This document shows positions 10,021 through 18,788 of a stretch of 64,000 nucleotides of DNA, piece after piece. Position 1 is the stretch's first letter. Every line of letters begins with the position of its first letter. Made by a program: the position numbers and the translations under genes. The notes beneath the pieces are model-generated. The model made no database searches, was not told the DNA's origin, and saw only the letters and a program-made list of their open reading frames with translations. This DNA is from Intestinibacillus massiliensis (GTDB lineage Bacteria; Bacillota; Clostridia; Oscillospirales; Butyricicoccaceae): assembly GCA_029267335.1 (NCBI GenBank), contig JAJUJC010000006.1:124001-188000 (forward strand), given 5' to 3'.

Positions 10021-11346
10021 ATGGAATTCATCAGCGATCCCAAGCAGTATGTCGACGCGGTCGAGCTTGCCGCCGCGAACATCGGCAGCGAGGTCACGTT
10101 CCGCGGCACGGTACATCGTGTGCGCGACATGTCCGATTTTTCGTTCATCATCGTGCGTGTCAACCGTGGACTCATCCAGTGCACGTTTCAGGGCGACGCG
10201 CTCGGCGACGTGCAGCGTGCGGACGTCAAGGACGGCATGGTCGTCGAGGTCACGGGCAAGGTACACGAAGAGCCGCGCGCCGAGCATGGCTTTGAGGTCG
10301 TGCTGAGCGCGATCACGATCCAGGCAAAGCCCGCCGAGCAGCTCCCTATCCCGCTCGGCAAGAAATATATGGGCCTGTCGCTCGACGTCGATCTGCCGCT
10401 GCGTCCGATCTCGCTGCGTCACCCCAACAAGCAGGCGGTTTTCCGCGTGCAGGCGGCGCTTGCGGACGGCTTTGCGGAATACATGATGAAGCAGGGCTTC
10501 ACGCACATCCACACGCCCAAGATCGTTTCCGCAGGCGCGGAGGGCGGCGCGAACATCTTCAAGCTCGACTATTTCGGTCAGCAGGCGTATCTTGCGCAGT
10601 CCCCCCAGTTCTATAAGCAGTACACCGCCGGCATTTTCGGCCGCGTTTTTGAAATCGGCAACGTCTATCGTGCCGAGCGACACAACACCAGCCGTCACCT
10701 CAACGAGTACATCGGCCTGGACTTCGAAATGGCGTACATCGACTCCATGAACGACGTCATGGAGATGGAGACCGGCATGCTCAAGTATGTGCTCGACTAT
10801 GTCCGCACGCACTGTGCGCCCGAGGTCGAGCTGCTCAAAGCGGAGATTCCGGTCATCGACCGCATTCCGACCATCCGCTTCCACGAAGCCAAGGAGATCA
10901 TGCTCGAGCAGTACGGTCACAAGTCCAAGAACCGCTACGACCTGAACCCCGACGAAGAGGTCATGCTGTGCGACTGGGCGAAAAAGACCCACGGCTCGGA
11001 GTTCGTATTTGTCACCCACTTCCCGTCCTCCAAGCGCCCGTTCTACGCCAAGGACGATCCGGAAGATCCCAAGCTTGCGCTTTCGTTCGACCTGCTGTTC
11101 CGCGGTCTGGAGATCACGACCGGCGGTCAGCGCATCAACGACTACGACGAGCAGATCCAGAAGCTGCGCGACCGCAAGATGGACGAAACGCTGTTTGAAT
11201 CTTTCACGATGCTGCACAAGTACGGCATGCCCCCGCACGGCGGTCTCGGCATCGGTCTGGAGCGTCTGACCATGCAGCTTCTCAAGCTCGACAACGTGCG
11301 TCTTGCATCCATGTTCCCGCGCGACATGACACGCCTCGTTCCGTAA
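10021..11346 (+). CDS. aspS: aspartate--tRNA(Asp/Asn) ligase, archaeal/short (AspRS2) type
   Basis: 441 aa without the bacterial GAD insertion; FEIGNVYRAERHNTSRHLNEY..DFEMAYI, GGLGIGLERLTMQLLKLDNVRLASMFPRD. Confidence 0.93.
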   Translation: MEFISDPKQYVDAVELAAANIGSEVTFRGTVHRVRDMSDFSFIIVRVNRGLIQCTFQGDALGDVQRADVKDGMVVEVTGKVHEEPRAEHGFEVVLSAITIQAKPAEQLPIPLGKKYMGLSLDVDLPLRPISLRHPNKQAVFRVQAALADGFAEYMMKQGFTHIHTPKIVSAGAEGGANIFKLDYFGQQAYLAQSPQFYKQYTAGIFGRVFEIGNVYRAERHNTSRHLNEYIGLDFEMAYIDSMNDVMEMETGMLKYVLDYVRTHCAPEVELLKAEIPVIDRIPTIRFHEAKEIMLEQYGHKSKNRYDLNPDEEVMLCDWAKKTHGSEFVFVTHFPSSKRPFYAKDDPEDPKLALSFDLLFRGLEITTGGQRINDYDEQIQKLRDRKMDETLFESFTMLHKYGMPPHGGLGIGLERLTMQLLKLDNVRLASMFPRDMTRLVP

Positions 11347-11366
11347 GATCTTTCCAAACGAAACAG

Positions 11367-11400
11367 AAAAGCCTGCGTTCGCCATGACGCAGGCTTTTTA
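11367..11400 (+). terminator. aspS terminator
   Basis: AAAAGCCTGCGT-TCGCCATG-ACGCAGGCTTTTT. Confidence 0.9.
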
Positions 11401-11410
11401 TTTTAGGGCG

Positions 11411-11441
11411 CAAAAAAGCGTCCGGCGAACCGGACGCTTTG
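11411..11441 (-). terminator. terminator of HPr-like gene
   Basis: Minus strand GCAAAGCGTCCGGTTCGCCGGACGCTTTTTTG. Confidence 0.85.
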
Positions 11442-11453
11442 CGATGCCAAAAA

Positions 11454-11690
11454 TCAGTCCTCGATGTCGAGATAGTCGGCGAGATCCTTAAACAGCGAGG
11501 TCGTGTCGATGTCATCCTCGACGACGAGCTGCAGGGGCTCGTTCAGGCTGAGCAGGAACATGCCGAGCAGGCTCTTCGCGTCGACCATACCGCTCTTACC
11601 GTGAATCCAGATGTCAAAACCGTACTTGCTGACGATCTGATTGATCTTCTGGATGTCTTCCGTATTTTTTACCTTGATACCTCTGGTCAT
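11454..11690 (-). CDS. HPr-family protein lacking the His15 phosphorylation motif
   Basis: 78 aa; KINQIVSKYGFDIWIHGKSGMVDAKSLLGMFLLSL retains Ser46-like KSLLGM but has no HARPA motif. Confidence 0.8.
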   Translation of the reverse strand: MTRGIKVKNTEDIQKINQIVSKYGFDIWIHGKSGMVDAKSLLGMFLLSLNEPLQLVVEDDIDTTSLFKDLADYLDIED

Positions 11691-11917
11691 AGTGTTTCAT
11701 CCTCCTGTGATTCGAGATTTTATCATTCGATTCCCATGTTTCTGTATCCATTATAACAACAGCGCCGCGAAAAAGAAAGCCCTATTTCGGTATTTTCTCC
11801 AAATTCATCGTTTTGGCGTTTTGGCAAAATTTTCACTCTGTTTTTTAGTGCTTTTTGCTGAATCACATGCTATAATATTGTGCATAATCACCTATATCAA
11901 AAAAAGAGGAGCTGCCC

Positions 11918-12586
11918 ATGAAAAAAACCATGACAACCATTACGCCCCATTATAGTATGGGAGAGGAAATTTTCAGCGCGGTGTCGCACGGCGTCGGCGC
12001 GGGACTGGCGCTCGTGGGCTACGGCTACATGCTCGCGCTCACCGTACATTATGGCACGCCGCGCGGCGCTGCCGCTGTGTCGATCTACTGCCTGACGCTG
12101 TTTACCATGTTCATCTGCTCGACGTGCTACCACGCGCTGCCCTATCCGACTGCAAAGCATGTTCTGCGCATCCTAGACCACTGTGCGATCTATCTTCTGA
12201 TCGCGGGCACTTATACACCGTTTACGATGCTCATTTTGTCGCCGGCGTTCGGGTGGACGATCTTTGCGATCATCTGGCTCGCCGCGATCGTCGGCATCGT
12301 ACTCAATGCGGTCGATCTTGCGCGCTACGCGCGCGTGTCGGTCGCATGCTATGTCGCAATGGGCTGGGCGATCGTGTTCTGTCTCAAGCCGCTGCTTGCA
12401 TCGCTGCCGGTCGCCGGCGTGGTACTGCTCGCCCTCGGCGGTCTGTTTTACACCGGCGGTGTCTTTTTCTACGTCAATAAGCGCAGACGGTATTTCCATC
12501 CGGTGTGGCATCTGTTCGTGCTCGCGGGCGCGATCGCGCATTTTTATGCGGTACTGCTCTATGTCCTACCGACCGCATTCCTGTAA
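11918..12586 (+). CDS. trhA: hemolysin III family (TrhA-type) membrane protein
   Basis: EEIFSAVSHGVGAGLA..CSTCYHAL..LDHCAIYLLIAGTYTPF..PVWHLFVLAGAIAHF. Confidence 0.93.
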   Translation: MKKTMTTITPHYSMGEEIFSAVSHGVGAGLALVGYGYMLALTVHYGTPRGAAAVSIYCLTLFTMFICSTCYHALPYPTAKHVLRILDHCAIYLLIAGTYTPFTMLILSPAFGWTIFAIIWLAAIVGIVLNAVDLARYARVSVACYVAMGWAIVFCLKPLLASLPVAGVVLLALGGLFYTGGVFFYVNKRRRYFHPVWHLFVLAGAIAHFYAVLLYVLPTAFL

Positions 12587-12656
12587 ATCTGTACTTTTTT
12601 ATTGGTTTTATCCATAGGTTTTTGATTTTTTGTCGCGCGATTTAGTAAACTTGCTC

Positions 12657-12685
12657 TTGACCAATGTGCTTTAATCTGCTAAAAT
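12657..12685 (+). promoter_or_regulatory. sigma-A promoter (TTGACC-17-TAAAAT) for the ABC operon, followed by a 5'UTR hairpin
   Basis: cTTGACCaatgtgctttaatctgcTAAAATg; downstream ttgaggtgggaGTTTAtcccgccgctcaa can form a hairpin. Confidence 0.7.
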
Positions 12686-12745
12686 GTAAAATTGAGGTGG
12701 GAGTTTATCCCGCCGCTCAACTTACATTCTAAAGGATGGGTAAAC

Positions 12746-13789
12746 ATGAAACTGAACAAGAGACTGCTGACCGCACTGATGGCGGGCGCGCTGTCCGTGA
12801 CGATGCTCGCGGGCTGCGGCGGCAATGCGGCGGGAGATGCCGCGGCGCAAAACGGCGGCACGACAGGCGGCGCTGCTACTTCGGGCACTTCCCTTTCCGG
12901 AAAGACCGTTCGTGTCGGTATTTGTCAGCTTGTACAGCATCCCGCACTCGACGCCGCGACCAAGGGCTTTCAGGACAAGCTGACCGAGCTTGTCGAGGCG
13001 GACGGCGGCAAGGTCGAATTTGACAACCAGAACGCATCCGGCGACGCCGCGACCTGCGCGACCATCGTCAACGGCTTCGTGTCCTCCAATGTCGATCTGA
13101 TCCTTGCCAACGCGACTGCGCCGTTGCAGGCGGCGGCATCCGGCACGGATTCCATCCCGATCCTCGGCACTTCGGTCACGGACTATGCGACCGCGCTCGA
13201 TATTTCGGGTTGGAACGGTGCGACTGGCCGTAATATTTCCGGCACCTCCGACCTCGCGCCGCTCGATCAGCAGGCGGATCTGCTGCACGAGATGTTCCCG
13301 GACGCGAAGAACGTCGGTCTGCTTTACTGCTCCGCTGAGCCGAACTCCGCCTACCAGATCAGCGTCATCAAGCCGCTGCTCGAAAAAATGGGCTACACCT
13401 GCACGGAATATTCCTTCGCGGATTCCAACGACCTCGCATCGGTGTGCACCAAGGCGGCAGGTTCGAGCGACGTGATCTATGTCCCGACCGATAACACCGC
13501 GGCTTCCAACACCGAGATCATCAAGAATATCGTCGTCCCGAAAAAGATTCCGGTCATCGCGGGTGAAGAGGGCATCTGCAAGGGCTGCGGCGTCGCGACA
13601 CTGTCCATCAGCTATGAAGAACTGGGTCAGACCACCGGTCAGATGGCGTACGACATCCTGGCAAAGGGTGCGGACATCACCAAGATGAACGTGGAATTTG
13701 CGCCCAACGTCACGAAGAAGTACAATAAGGCGATCGGCGATCAGCTTGGTCTGACCGCGCCGGAGGGCTTCGAGACGATCACCGAATAA
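12746..13789 (+). CDS. ABC transporter substrate-binding protein (TrpX/ABC_sub_bind family)
   Basis: Lipoprotein signal LAGCGG; VRVGICQLVQHPALDAATKGFQDKL. Confidence 0.9.
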   Translation: MKLNKRLLTALMAGALSVTMLAGCGGNAAGDAAAQNGGTTGGAATSGTSLSGKTVRVGICQLVQHPALDAATKGFQDKLTELVEADGGKVEFDNQNASGDAATCATIVNGFVSSNVDLILANATAPLQAAASGTDSIPILGTSVTDYATALDISGWNGATGRNISGTSDLAPLDQQADLLHEMFPDAKNVGLLYCSAEPNSAYQISVIKPLLEKMGYTCTEYSFADSNDLASVCTKAAGSSDVIYVPTDNTAASNTEIIKNIVVPKKIPVIAGEEGICKGCGVATLSISYEELGQTTGQMAYDILAKGADITKMNVEFAPNVTKKYNKAIGDQLGLTAPEGFETITE

Positions 13790-13805
13790 TTCACGCTCCG
13801 CGACA

Positions 13806-13846
13806 AAAAGCAGAGGAACCGGGCTTCCCTTCCTCTGCTTTTTTTG
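13806..13846 (+). terminator. intra-operon terminator after the substrate-binding protein gene
   Basis: AAAAAGCAGAGGAACCGGGCTTCCCTTCCTCTGCTTTTTTT. Confidence 0.8.
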
Positions 13847-13898
13847 TCATCTTTGGAGCACCCATGCTTTTTGTACATTTTATTATGGATTTGGGGGA

Positions 13899-14822
13899 AT
13901 GAACTTGAATTTTGTCAATCTTTTCAATGCCCTGCCCGGTGCGTGCGCACAGGGACTCATCTGGGGCATTATGGCGATCGGTGTTTTCATCACCTACAAG
14001 GTGCTTGACGTTGCCGATCTGACCGTCGACGGCTCGATGACGACGGGCGCGGCGACCTGCATCATGCTCATGCTCGCGGGCTGGAACGTATGGCTCGCCA
14101 TGCTCGGCGCACTGATTGCCGGTCTGCTCGCCGGACTCATCACGGGTCTGTTACATACCTTCATGGGCATTCCGGCGCTGCTCGCCGGTATCCTGACGCA
14201 GCTTTCGCTGTATTCCATCAACCTGCGCATCATGGGCAAAGCAAACCAAGCAATCTCGGTTGACAAATACACGCTGCTCGTGTCGCTGCGCCGCATCCCG
14301 CAGGCGATCATCGTCGTTTCGATCTTCACCCTCGTCATCATTGCCGTGCTGTATTGGTTCTTTGGCACTGCGCTCGGCTCTTCCATCCGTGCGACCGGCG
14401 CAAACCCTAACATGTCGCGCGCGCAGGGCATCAACACCGACCGCAACAAGGTGTTCGGTCTGATGCTCTCAAACGGTCTGGTCGCGCTTTCGGGCGCGCT
14501 CCTCGGACAGTACCAGGGCTTCTCCGACGTCAAAATGGGTACGGGCGCGATCGTCATCGGTCTCGCCGCGGTCATCATCGGTGACGTCGTGTTCAGCCGC
14601 ATCTTCCGCAACTTCGCGCTCAAGCTGCTGTCTGTCGTCTTTGGCGCGGTCATCTACTACATTGTCATTCAGGTCGTGCTGTGGCTCGGTCTGAACGCGG
14701 ACTTCCTCAAGCTGCTGTCCGCGATCGTCGTCGCGATCTTCCTCGCGATCCCCTACTGGAAGGGTAAATATTTCAAGGTATCGGTCAAGGCGCCGGTCAC
14801 CGCCGCGAAGGAGGACCAGTAA
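13899..14822 (+). CDS. ABC transporter permease (branched-chain type)
   Basis: NALPGACAQGLIWGIMAIGVFITYKVLDVADLTVDGS. Confidence 0.93.
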   Translation: MNLNFVNLFNALPGACAQGLIWGIMAIGVFITYKVLDVADLTVDGSMTTGAATCIMLMLAGWNVWLAMLGALIAGLLAGLITGLLHTFMGIPALLAGILTQLSLYSINLRIMGKANQAISVDKYTLLVSLRRIPQAIIVVSIFTLVIIAVLYWFFGTALGSSIRATGANPNMSRAQGINTDRNKVFGLMLSNGLVALSGALLGQYQGFSDVKMGTGAIVIGLAAVIIGDVVFSRIFRNFALKLLSVVFGAVIYYIVIQVVLWLGLNADFLKLLSAIVVAIFLAIPYWKGKYFKVSVKAPVTAAKEDQ

Positions 14823-14823
14823 T

Positions 14824-15603
14824 ATGCTCGAACTGCTCGACCTTTATAAAACCTTTAACGCGGGTACGGTCAACCAGAAAACCGCGATCAACGGTCTCAA
14901 CCTCAAGCTCAATCCGGGCGACTTTGTCACGGTCATCGGCGGCAACGGCGCCGGCAAATCGACCATGCTCAACCTCATCGCAGGTGTGTTTCCGGTCGAT
15001 TCCGGCACGATCCGGCTGAACGGCTTCAACCTGACCGGTCTGCCCGAATACAGGCGCGCAAAATTCCTCGGCCGCGTCTTTCAGGACCCCATGATGGGCA
15101 CTGCGGCGAGCATGGGCATCGAGGAAAACCTCGCCCTCGCATACCGCCGCGGCAAGGGACGCGGACTCGGCAGCGGCATCACGAACGCCGAGCGCGATAT
15201 GTACCGCGAAAAGCTCAAAACGCTCGATCTTGGGCTGGAAAACCGCATGACGAGTAAGGTCGGTCTGCTGTCCGGCGGTCAGCGTCAGGCGCTCACGCTG
15301 CTCATGGCGACGCTGCAAAAGCCCGACCTGCTGCTGCTCGACGAGCACACTGCTGCCCTTGACCCCAAGACCGCGGATAAAGTACTGCACCTGACCCGCG
15401 AGATCGTCGCGCGTGACAACCTGACCACGCTCATGGTCACGCACAACATGCGCAACGCGATCGAATACGGCAACCGCCTCATCATGATGAACGCGGGACG
15501 TGTCGTCGTCGACATCGCGGGCGAGGAAAAGAAAAACCTGAGCGTACAAGACCTGCTGCAAAAGTTCAACATCGAAAACGACCGCATGCTGCTCAGCGAG
15601 TAA
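14824..15603 (+). CDS. ABC transporter ATP-binding protein
   Basis: Walker A GGNGAGKST, signature LLSGGQRQAL, Walker B LLLLDEHTAALD. Confidence 0.95.
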   Translation: MLELLDLYKTFNAGTVNQKTAINGLNLKLNPGDFVTVIGGNGAGKSTMLNLIAGVFPVDSGTIRLNGFNLTGLPEYRRAKFLGRVFQDPMMGTAASMGIEENLALAYRRGKGRGLGSGITNAERDMYREKLKTLDLGLENRMTSKVGLLSGGQRQALTLLMATLQKPDLLLLDEHTAALDPKTADKVLHLTREIVARDNLTTLMVTHNMRNAIEYGNRLIMMNAGRVVVDIAGEEKKNLSVQDLLQKFNIENDRMLLSE

Positions 15604-15616
15604 GCACGGCCGTCTG

Positions 15617-15655
15617 AAACCCCGACGTGAAACCAGACACGTCGGGGTTTTTTTA
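15617..15655 (+). terminator. terminator of the ABC operon
   Basis: AACCCCGACGTGaaaccagaCACGTCGGGGTTTTTTT. Confidence 0.9.
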
Positions 15656-15711
15656 GTTTTCATTATATGTCTCACCACATTATTTTGTTTCCCTATAGGA
15701 TAAATATGATA

Positions 15712-15749
15712 TTGACAGGCATGCCGGAAAATCCTATACTATCAGTAGG
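15712..15749 (+). promoter_or_regulatory. sigma-A promoter TTGACA-17-TATACT with inverted repeat CCTA-N9-TAGG overlapping the -10
   Basis: TTGACAggcatgccggaaaatccTATACTatcagtagg. Confidence 0.65.
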
Positions 15750-15780
15750 TAAAAATACGGCCCTAGGGAGGTGCATCTGA

Positions 15781-16386
15781 ATGTCCACCATATTATGCTT
15801 TGGCGATTCCAATACGTTCGGCTACATCCCGGGCGGTGCGGGACGCTTTGACCTCAGCACGCGCTATGCGGGCGTGCTCGCGCAGCTGCTTGGCGCAGAG
15901 TACACGATTGCGGAGGATGGCGTTTGCGGCAGAACCTCGGTTTTTGAGGATGCGTTTTGCGCAGGACGCTGCGGCATTGCCGATATTCGCGACGCAGTAC
16001 GCGCGGCGCAGCCCGAGGTGCTCGTGCTCATGCTCGGCACGAACGATTGCAAGGCGCAGTTCGCCTCGGATGCGGCGGGCATCGCGCGCGGCATGGAGCA
16101 GCTCGCTCTCGCGGCGCTGACGGAGCAGCCCGATTTGCACGTGGTACTGGTGTCTCCCGTCCTCATTCGCCCCGAGGCGCTCGCCTGCGGCGACTACGAC
16201 GCGGCGTCCTTCACCGCATCGCGCCATCTGGCGACTGCGTATGCGGACGTGGCGGCGCGGCACGGCTGGGGCTTCTGGGATGCGGCGCGTTCTGCGGTCG
16301 CGTCACCGGTCGACGGCGAGCATCTGACCGCGCAGGGACATGCCACCCTCGCGCGCGACCTCGCGGCGGTGGTACGCGCACGATGA
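15781..16386 (+). CDS. SGNH/GDSL-family hydrolase
   Basis: ILCFGDSNTFGY, LMLGTNDCK, DGEHLTAQGH. Confidence 0.9.
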   Translation: MSTILCFGDSNTFGYIPGGAGRFDLSTRYAGVLAQLLGAEYTIAEDGVCGRTSVFEDAFCAGRCGIADIRDAVRAAQPEVLVLMLGTNDCKAQFASDAAGIARGMEQLALAALTEQPDLHVVLVSPVLIRPEALACGDYDAASFTASRHLATAYADVAARHGWGFWDAARSAVASPVDGEHLTAQGHATLARDLAAVVRAR

Positions 16387-17525
16387 TCTACGCCGATCAC
16401 GCTGCGACCACGCCGCTGTCCCCCGCCGCGCTCGACGCGATGACCCACTGTCTGCGCACGCACTACGGCAACCCGTCGAGCGCGCACCGCGTGGGTGCGG
16501 ATGCCGCGCGTCTGCTGCTGCGCGCGCGCGAGGAGATGGCGGGTGCGCTCGGCTGCATGCCGCGCGAGCTGTTTTTCACTGCCGGCGGCACGGAAGCGGA
16601 CAATCAGGCGCTCGCGACGGCGGCGGCATGGGGTGCGGCACACGGGCGACGACATTTCATCACCTCCGCATTTGAACACCCTGCTGTGAGCCGTATGCTG
16701 GACACACTCGAAACGCAGGGCTTTTGCGTGACCCGCCTGTCCCCCGCACCGCACGGTGTACTGTCCCCGCAGCAGGTCGAAGCCGCGCTGCGGGAAGACA
16801 CCTGCTGCGTCAGCATCCTGCTTGCGAACAACGAGATCGGCACGATACAGCCGCTTGCGGAAATCAGCGCACTGTGCCGAGCGCGCGGCGTGCTCGTCCA
16901 TACCGACGCTGTGCAGGCGATCGGACATCTGCCGGTCGATTTTGCCGCGCTCGGCGTGGATCTTCTTGCGCTGTCCGCACACAAATTTGGCGGTCCCAAG
17001 GGCGCGGGCGCGCTGTGCGTGCGGCGCGGACTGCTGCCTGTATCGCTGCTGCGCGGCGGCGGACAGGAGCGCGGCGCGCGCGCGGGCACAGAGAATTTGC
17101 CCGCCCTCGTGGGCATGGCGGCGGCGCTGACCGACGCGGTCGCGCGGCTGTCCACGACGATCGACACGGTGACCGCGCTGCGCACCACGCTTGAGCACGG
17201 GCTTGCCGCCCTGCCGGATACGCAGGTGCTCGGCACATCCGCGCCGCGCGTTCCCGGCATCACAGGTTGCTGCTTTGCCGGTGTGGAGCGCGAGACGCTG
17301 CTGCTGCTGCTCGATGCGGACGGCATCTGCGTGTCCGCCGGCTCGGCATGCGCCTCCGGTGCGCTCGAAACCAGTCCGACGCTGCACACGCTCGGGGTGC
17401 CCGACCCACTCGCACGCGGCTTTTTACGCTTCTCGCTCGGCGCGGACAATACGCCCGCCGATGTCGAGACCATCCTCGCATCGACCCGCGCCGCTGTCGC
17501 GCGGCTGAGAAAGGACAAACCATGA
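16383..17525 (+). CDS. cysteine desulfurase (NifS/IscS-like)
   Basis: MIYADHAATTPLSPAAL..HKFGGPKGAGAL..SAGSACASG; ATGA overlap with the upstream gene. Confidence 0.93.
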   Translation: MIYADHAATTPLSPAALDAMTHCLRTHYGNPSSAHRVGADAARLLLRAREEMAGALGCMPRELFFTAGGTEADNQALATAAAWGAAHGRRHFITSAFEHPAVSRMLDTLETQGFCVTRLSPAPHGVLSPQQVEAALREDTCCVSILLANNEIGTIQPLAEISALCRARGVLVHTDAVQAIGHLPVDFAALGVDLLALSAHKFGGPKGAGALCVRRGLLPVSLLRGGGQERGARAGTENLPALVGMAAALTDAVARLSTTIDTVTALRTTLEHGLAALPDTQVLGTSAPRVPGITGCCFAGVERETLLLLLDADGICVSAGSACASGALETSPTLHTLGVPDPLARGFLRFSLGADNTPADVETILASTRAAVARLRKDKP

Positions 17526-18607
17526 AACGCGTACTCATCGCAATGAGCGGCGGCGTCGATTCGAGCGTTGCCGCCTATTTGCTGCACAAACAGGGCTATG
17601 ACTGCGTCGGCGTCACCATGAAGCTCTACGAAAACGAGACCGTCGGCTGCAAACGTGGCAATACCTGTTGCAGTCTTGACGACATCGAGGATGCGCGCAG
17701 CGTCGCCTACCGCATCGGCATCCCGTACCATGTGTTCAATTTTACCGCGGATTTCGAGGGGCAGGTCATCCGCCGCTTTGTCGACGCCTATGAGCACGGG
17801 TGCACCCCCAACCCCTGCATCGACTGCAACCGCTATCTCAAATTCGAGCGGCTCTATCACCGCGCGTGCGAACTGGGCTGCGATTTTATCGCGACCGGAC
17901 ATTACGCGCGTGTGACGCACGACGGCGCGCAGTACACGCTGCGCAAGGCGGTCGACGCGGGCAAAGATCAGAGTTATGTGCTCTATTCGATGACGCAGGA
18001 ACAGCTTGCGCACACGCTTTTCCCGCTCGGGGAGCTGCACAAGGACGAGGTGCGCCGCATCGCGAAGGAGCAGGGCTTCCTCAATGCGCGCAAGCACGAC
18101 AGCCAAGACATCTGCTTCGTGCCGGATGGCGATTATGCATCGTTTTTGCAGCGATACACGGGAAAAATCTATCCGCAAGGCAATTTTGTGGACGCAAACG
18201 GCACGGTGCTCGGCACACATCGCGGCATCGTGCGCTACACGATCGGACAACGCAAGGGGCTTGGCATCGCGGCGGACACACCGCTCTATGTGCGCGAAAA
18301 ATCCGTACGCGACAACACCGTGACCCTGTGCCGTGCGCACGAGCTGTTCTCGGATGCGCTTGAAGCGACCGACTGCAACTGGATCGCGGGCGCGCCGCCC
18401 GTGCAGCCGCGCGCTGTGACCGCGCGCATCCGCTACCGTCAGCCCGAGCAGCCCGCAAGCGTCGCCGCGCTGCCCAATGGCAATCTGCGCGTGACCTTTG
18501 ACGAGCCGCAGCGCGCAATCGCGCCTGGTCAGGCGGTCGTGCTCTACGACGGCGACACCGTGCTCGGCGGCGCGACCATCGCGCACGAAGCGTCTCGCTC
18601 CCGCTGA
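17522..18607 (+). CDS. mnmA: tRNA 2-thiouridine(34) synthase
   Basis: VLIAMSGGVDSSVAAYLL PP-loop, CNRYLKF, GxxxNARKHDSQDICFV; ATGA overlap with the cysteine desulfurase. Confidence 0.96.
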   Translation: MKRVLIAMSGGVDSSVAAYLLHKQGYDCVGVTMKLYENETVGCKRGNTCCSLDDIEDARSVAYRIGIPYHVFNFTADFEGQVIRRFVDAYEHGCTPNPCIDCNRYLKFERLYHRACELGCDFIATGHYARVTHDGAQYTLRKAVDAGKDQSYVLYSMTQEQLAHTLFPLGELHKDEVRRIAKEQGFLNARKHDSQDICFVPDGDYASFLQRYTGKIYPQGNFVDANGTVLGTHRGIVRYTIGQRKGLGIAADTPLYVREKSVRDNTVTLCRAHELFSDALEATDCNWIAGAPPVQPRAVTARIRYRQPEQPASVAALPNGNLRVTFDEPQRAIAPGQAVVLYDGDTVLGGATIAHEASRSR

Positions 18608-18617
18608 ATCTCCTCTG

Positions 18618-18647
18618 AGCCGCTCTGCAAACAGGGCGGCTTTTTTT
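18618..18647 (+). terminator. terminator after mnmA
   Basis: GAGCCGCTCTGcaaaCAGGGCGGCTTTTTTT. Confidence 0.85.
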
Positions 18648-18713
18648 CATCGGAATACCACACGGTACCCGCAAAAGCGCGCGAAATATGTCGCAAGATC
18701 AAAAATTCACGGG

Positions 18714-18744
18714 GTATATTTGACCGCTCGGGTGGCAAAATCTA
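18714..18744 (+). promoter_or_regulatory. candidate forespore (sigma-F/G-like) promoter of sigG
   Basis: GTATA-N15-GGCAAAATCTA about 45 nt before the sigG start; approximate match to SigF/SigG consensus. Confidence 0.4.
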
Positions 18745-18788
18745 CGGTACAGGGATAAAGTGATTTTGCCGATCGGGAGGGAAATTCC

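Noticed and set aside
9790-11385. 531-aa minus-strand ORF
   Set aside because: Antisense to aspS; no family resemblance.
16604-18586. 660-aa minus-strand ORF
   Set aside because: Antisense to cysteine desulfurase and mnmA; no recognisable domain.
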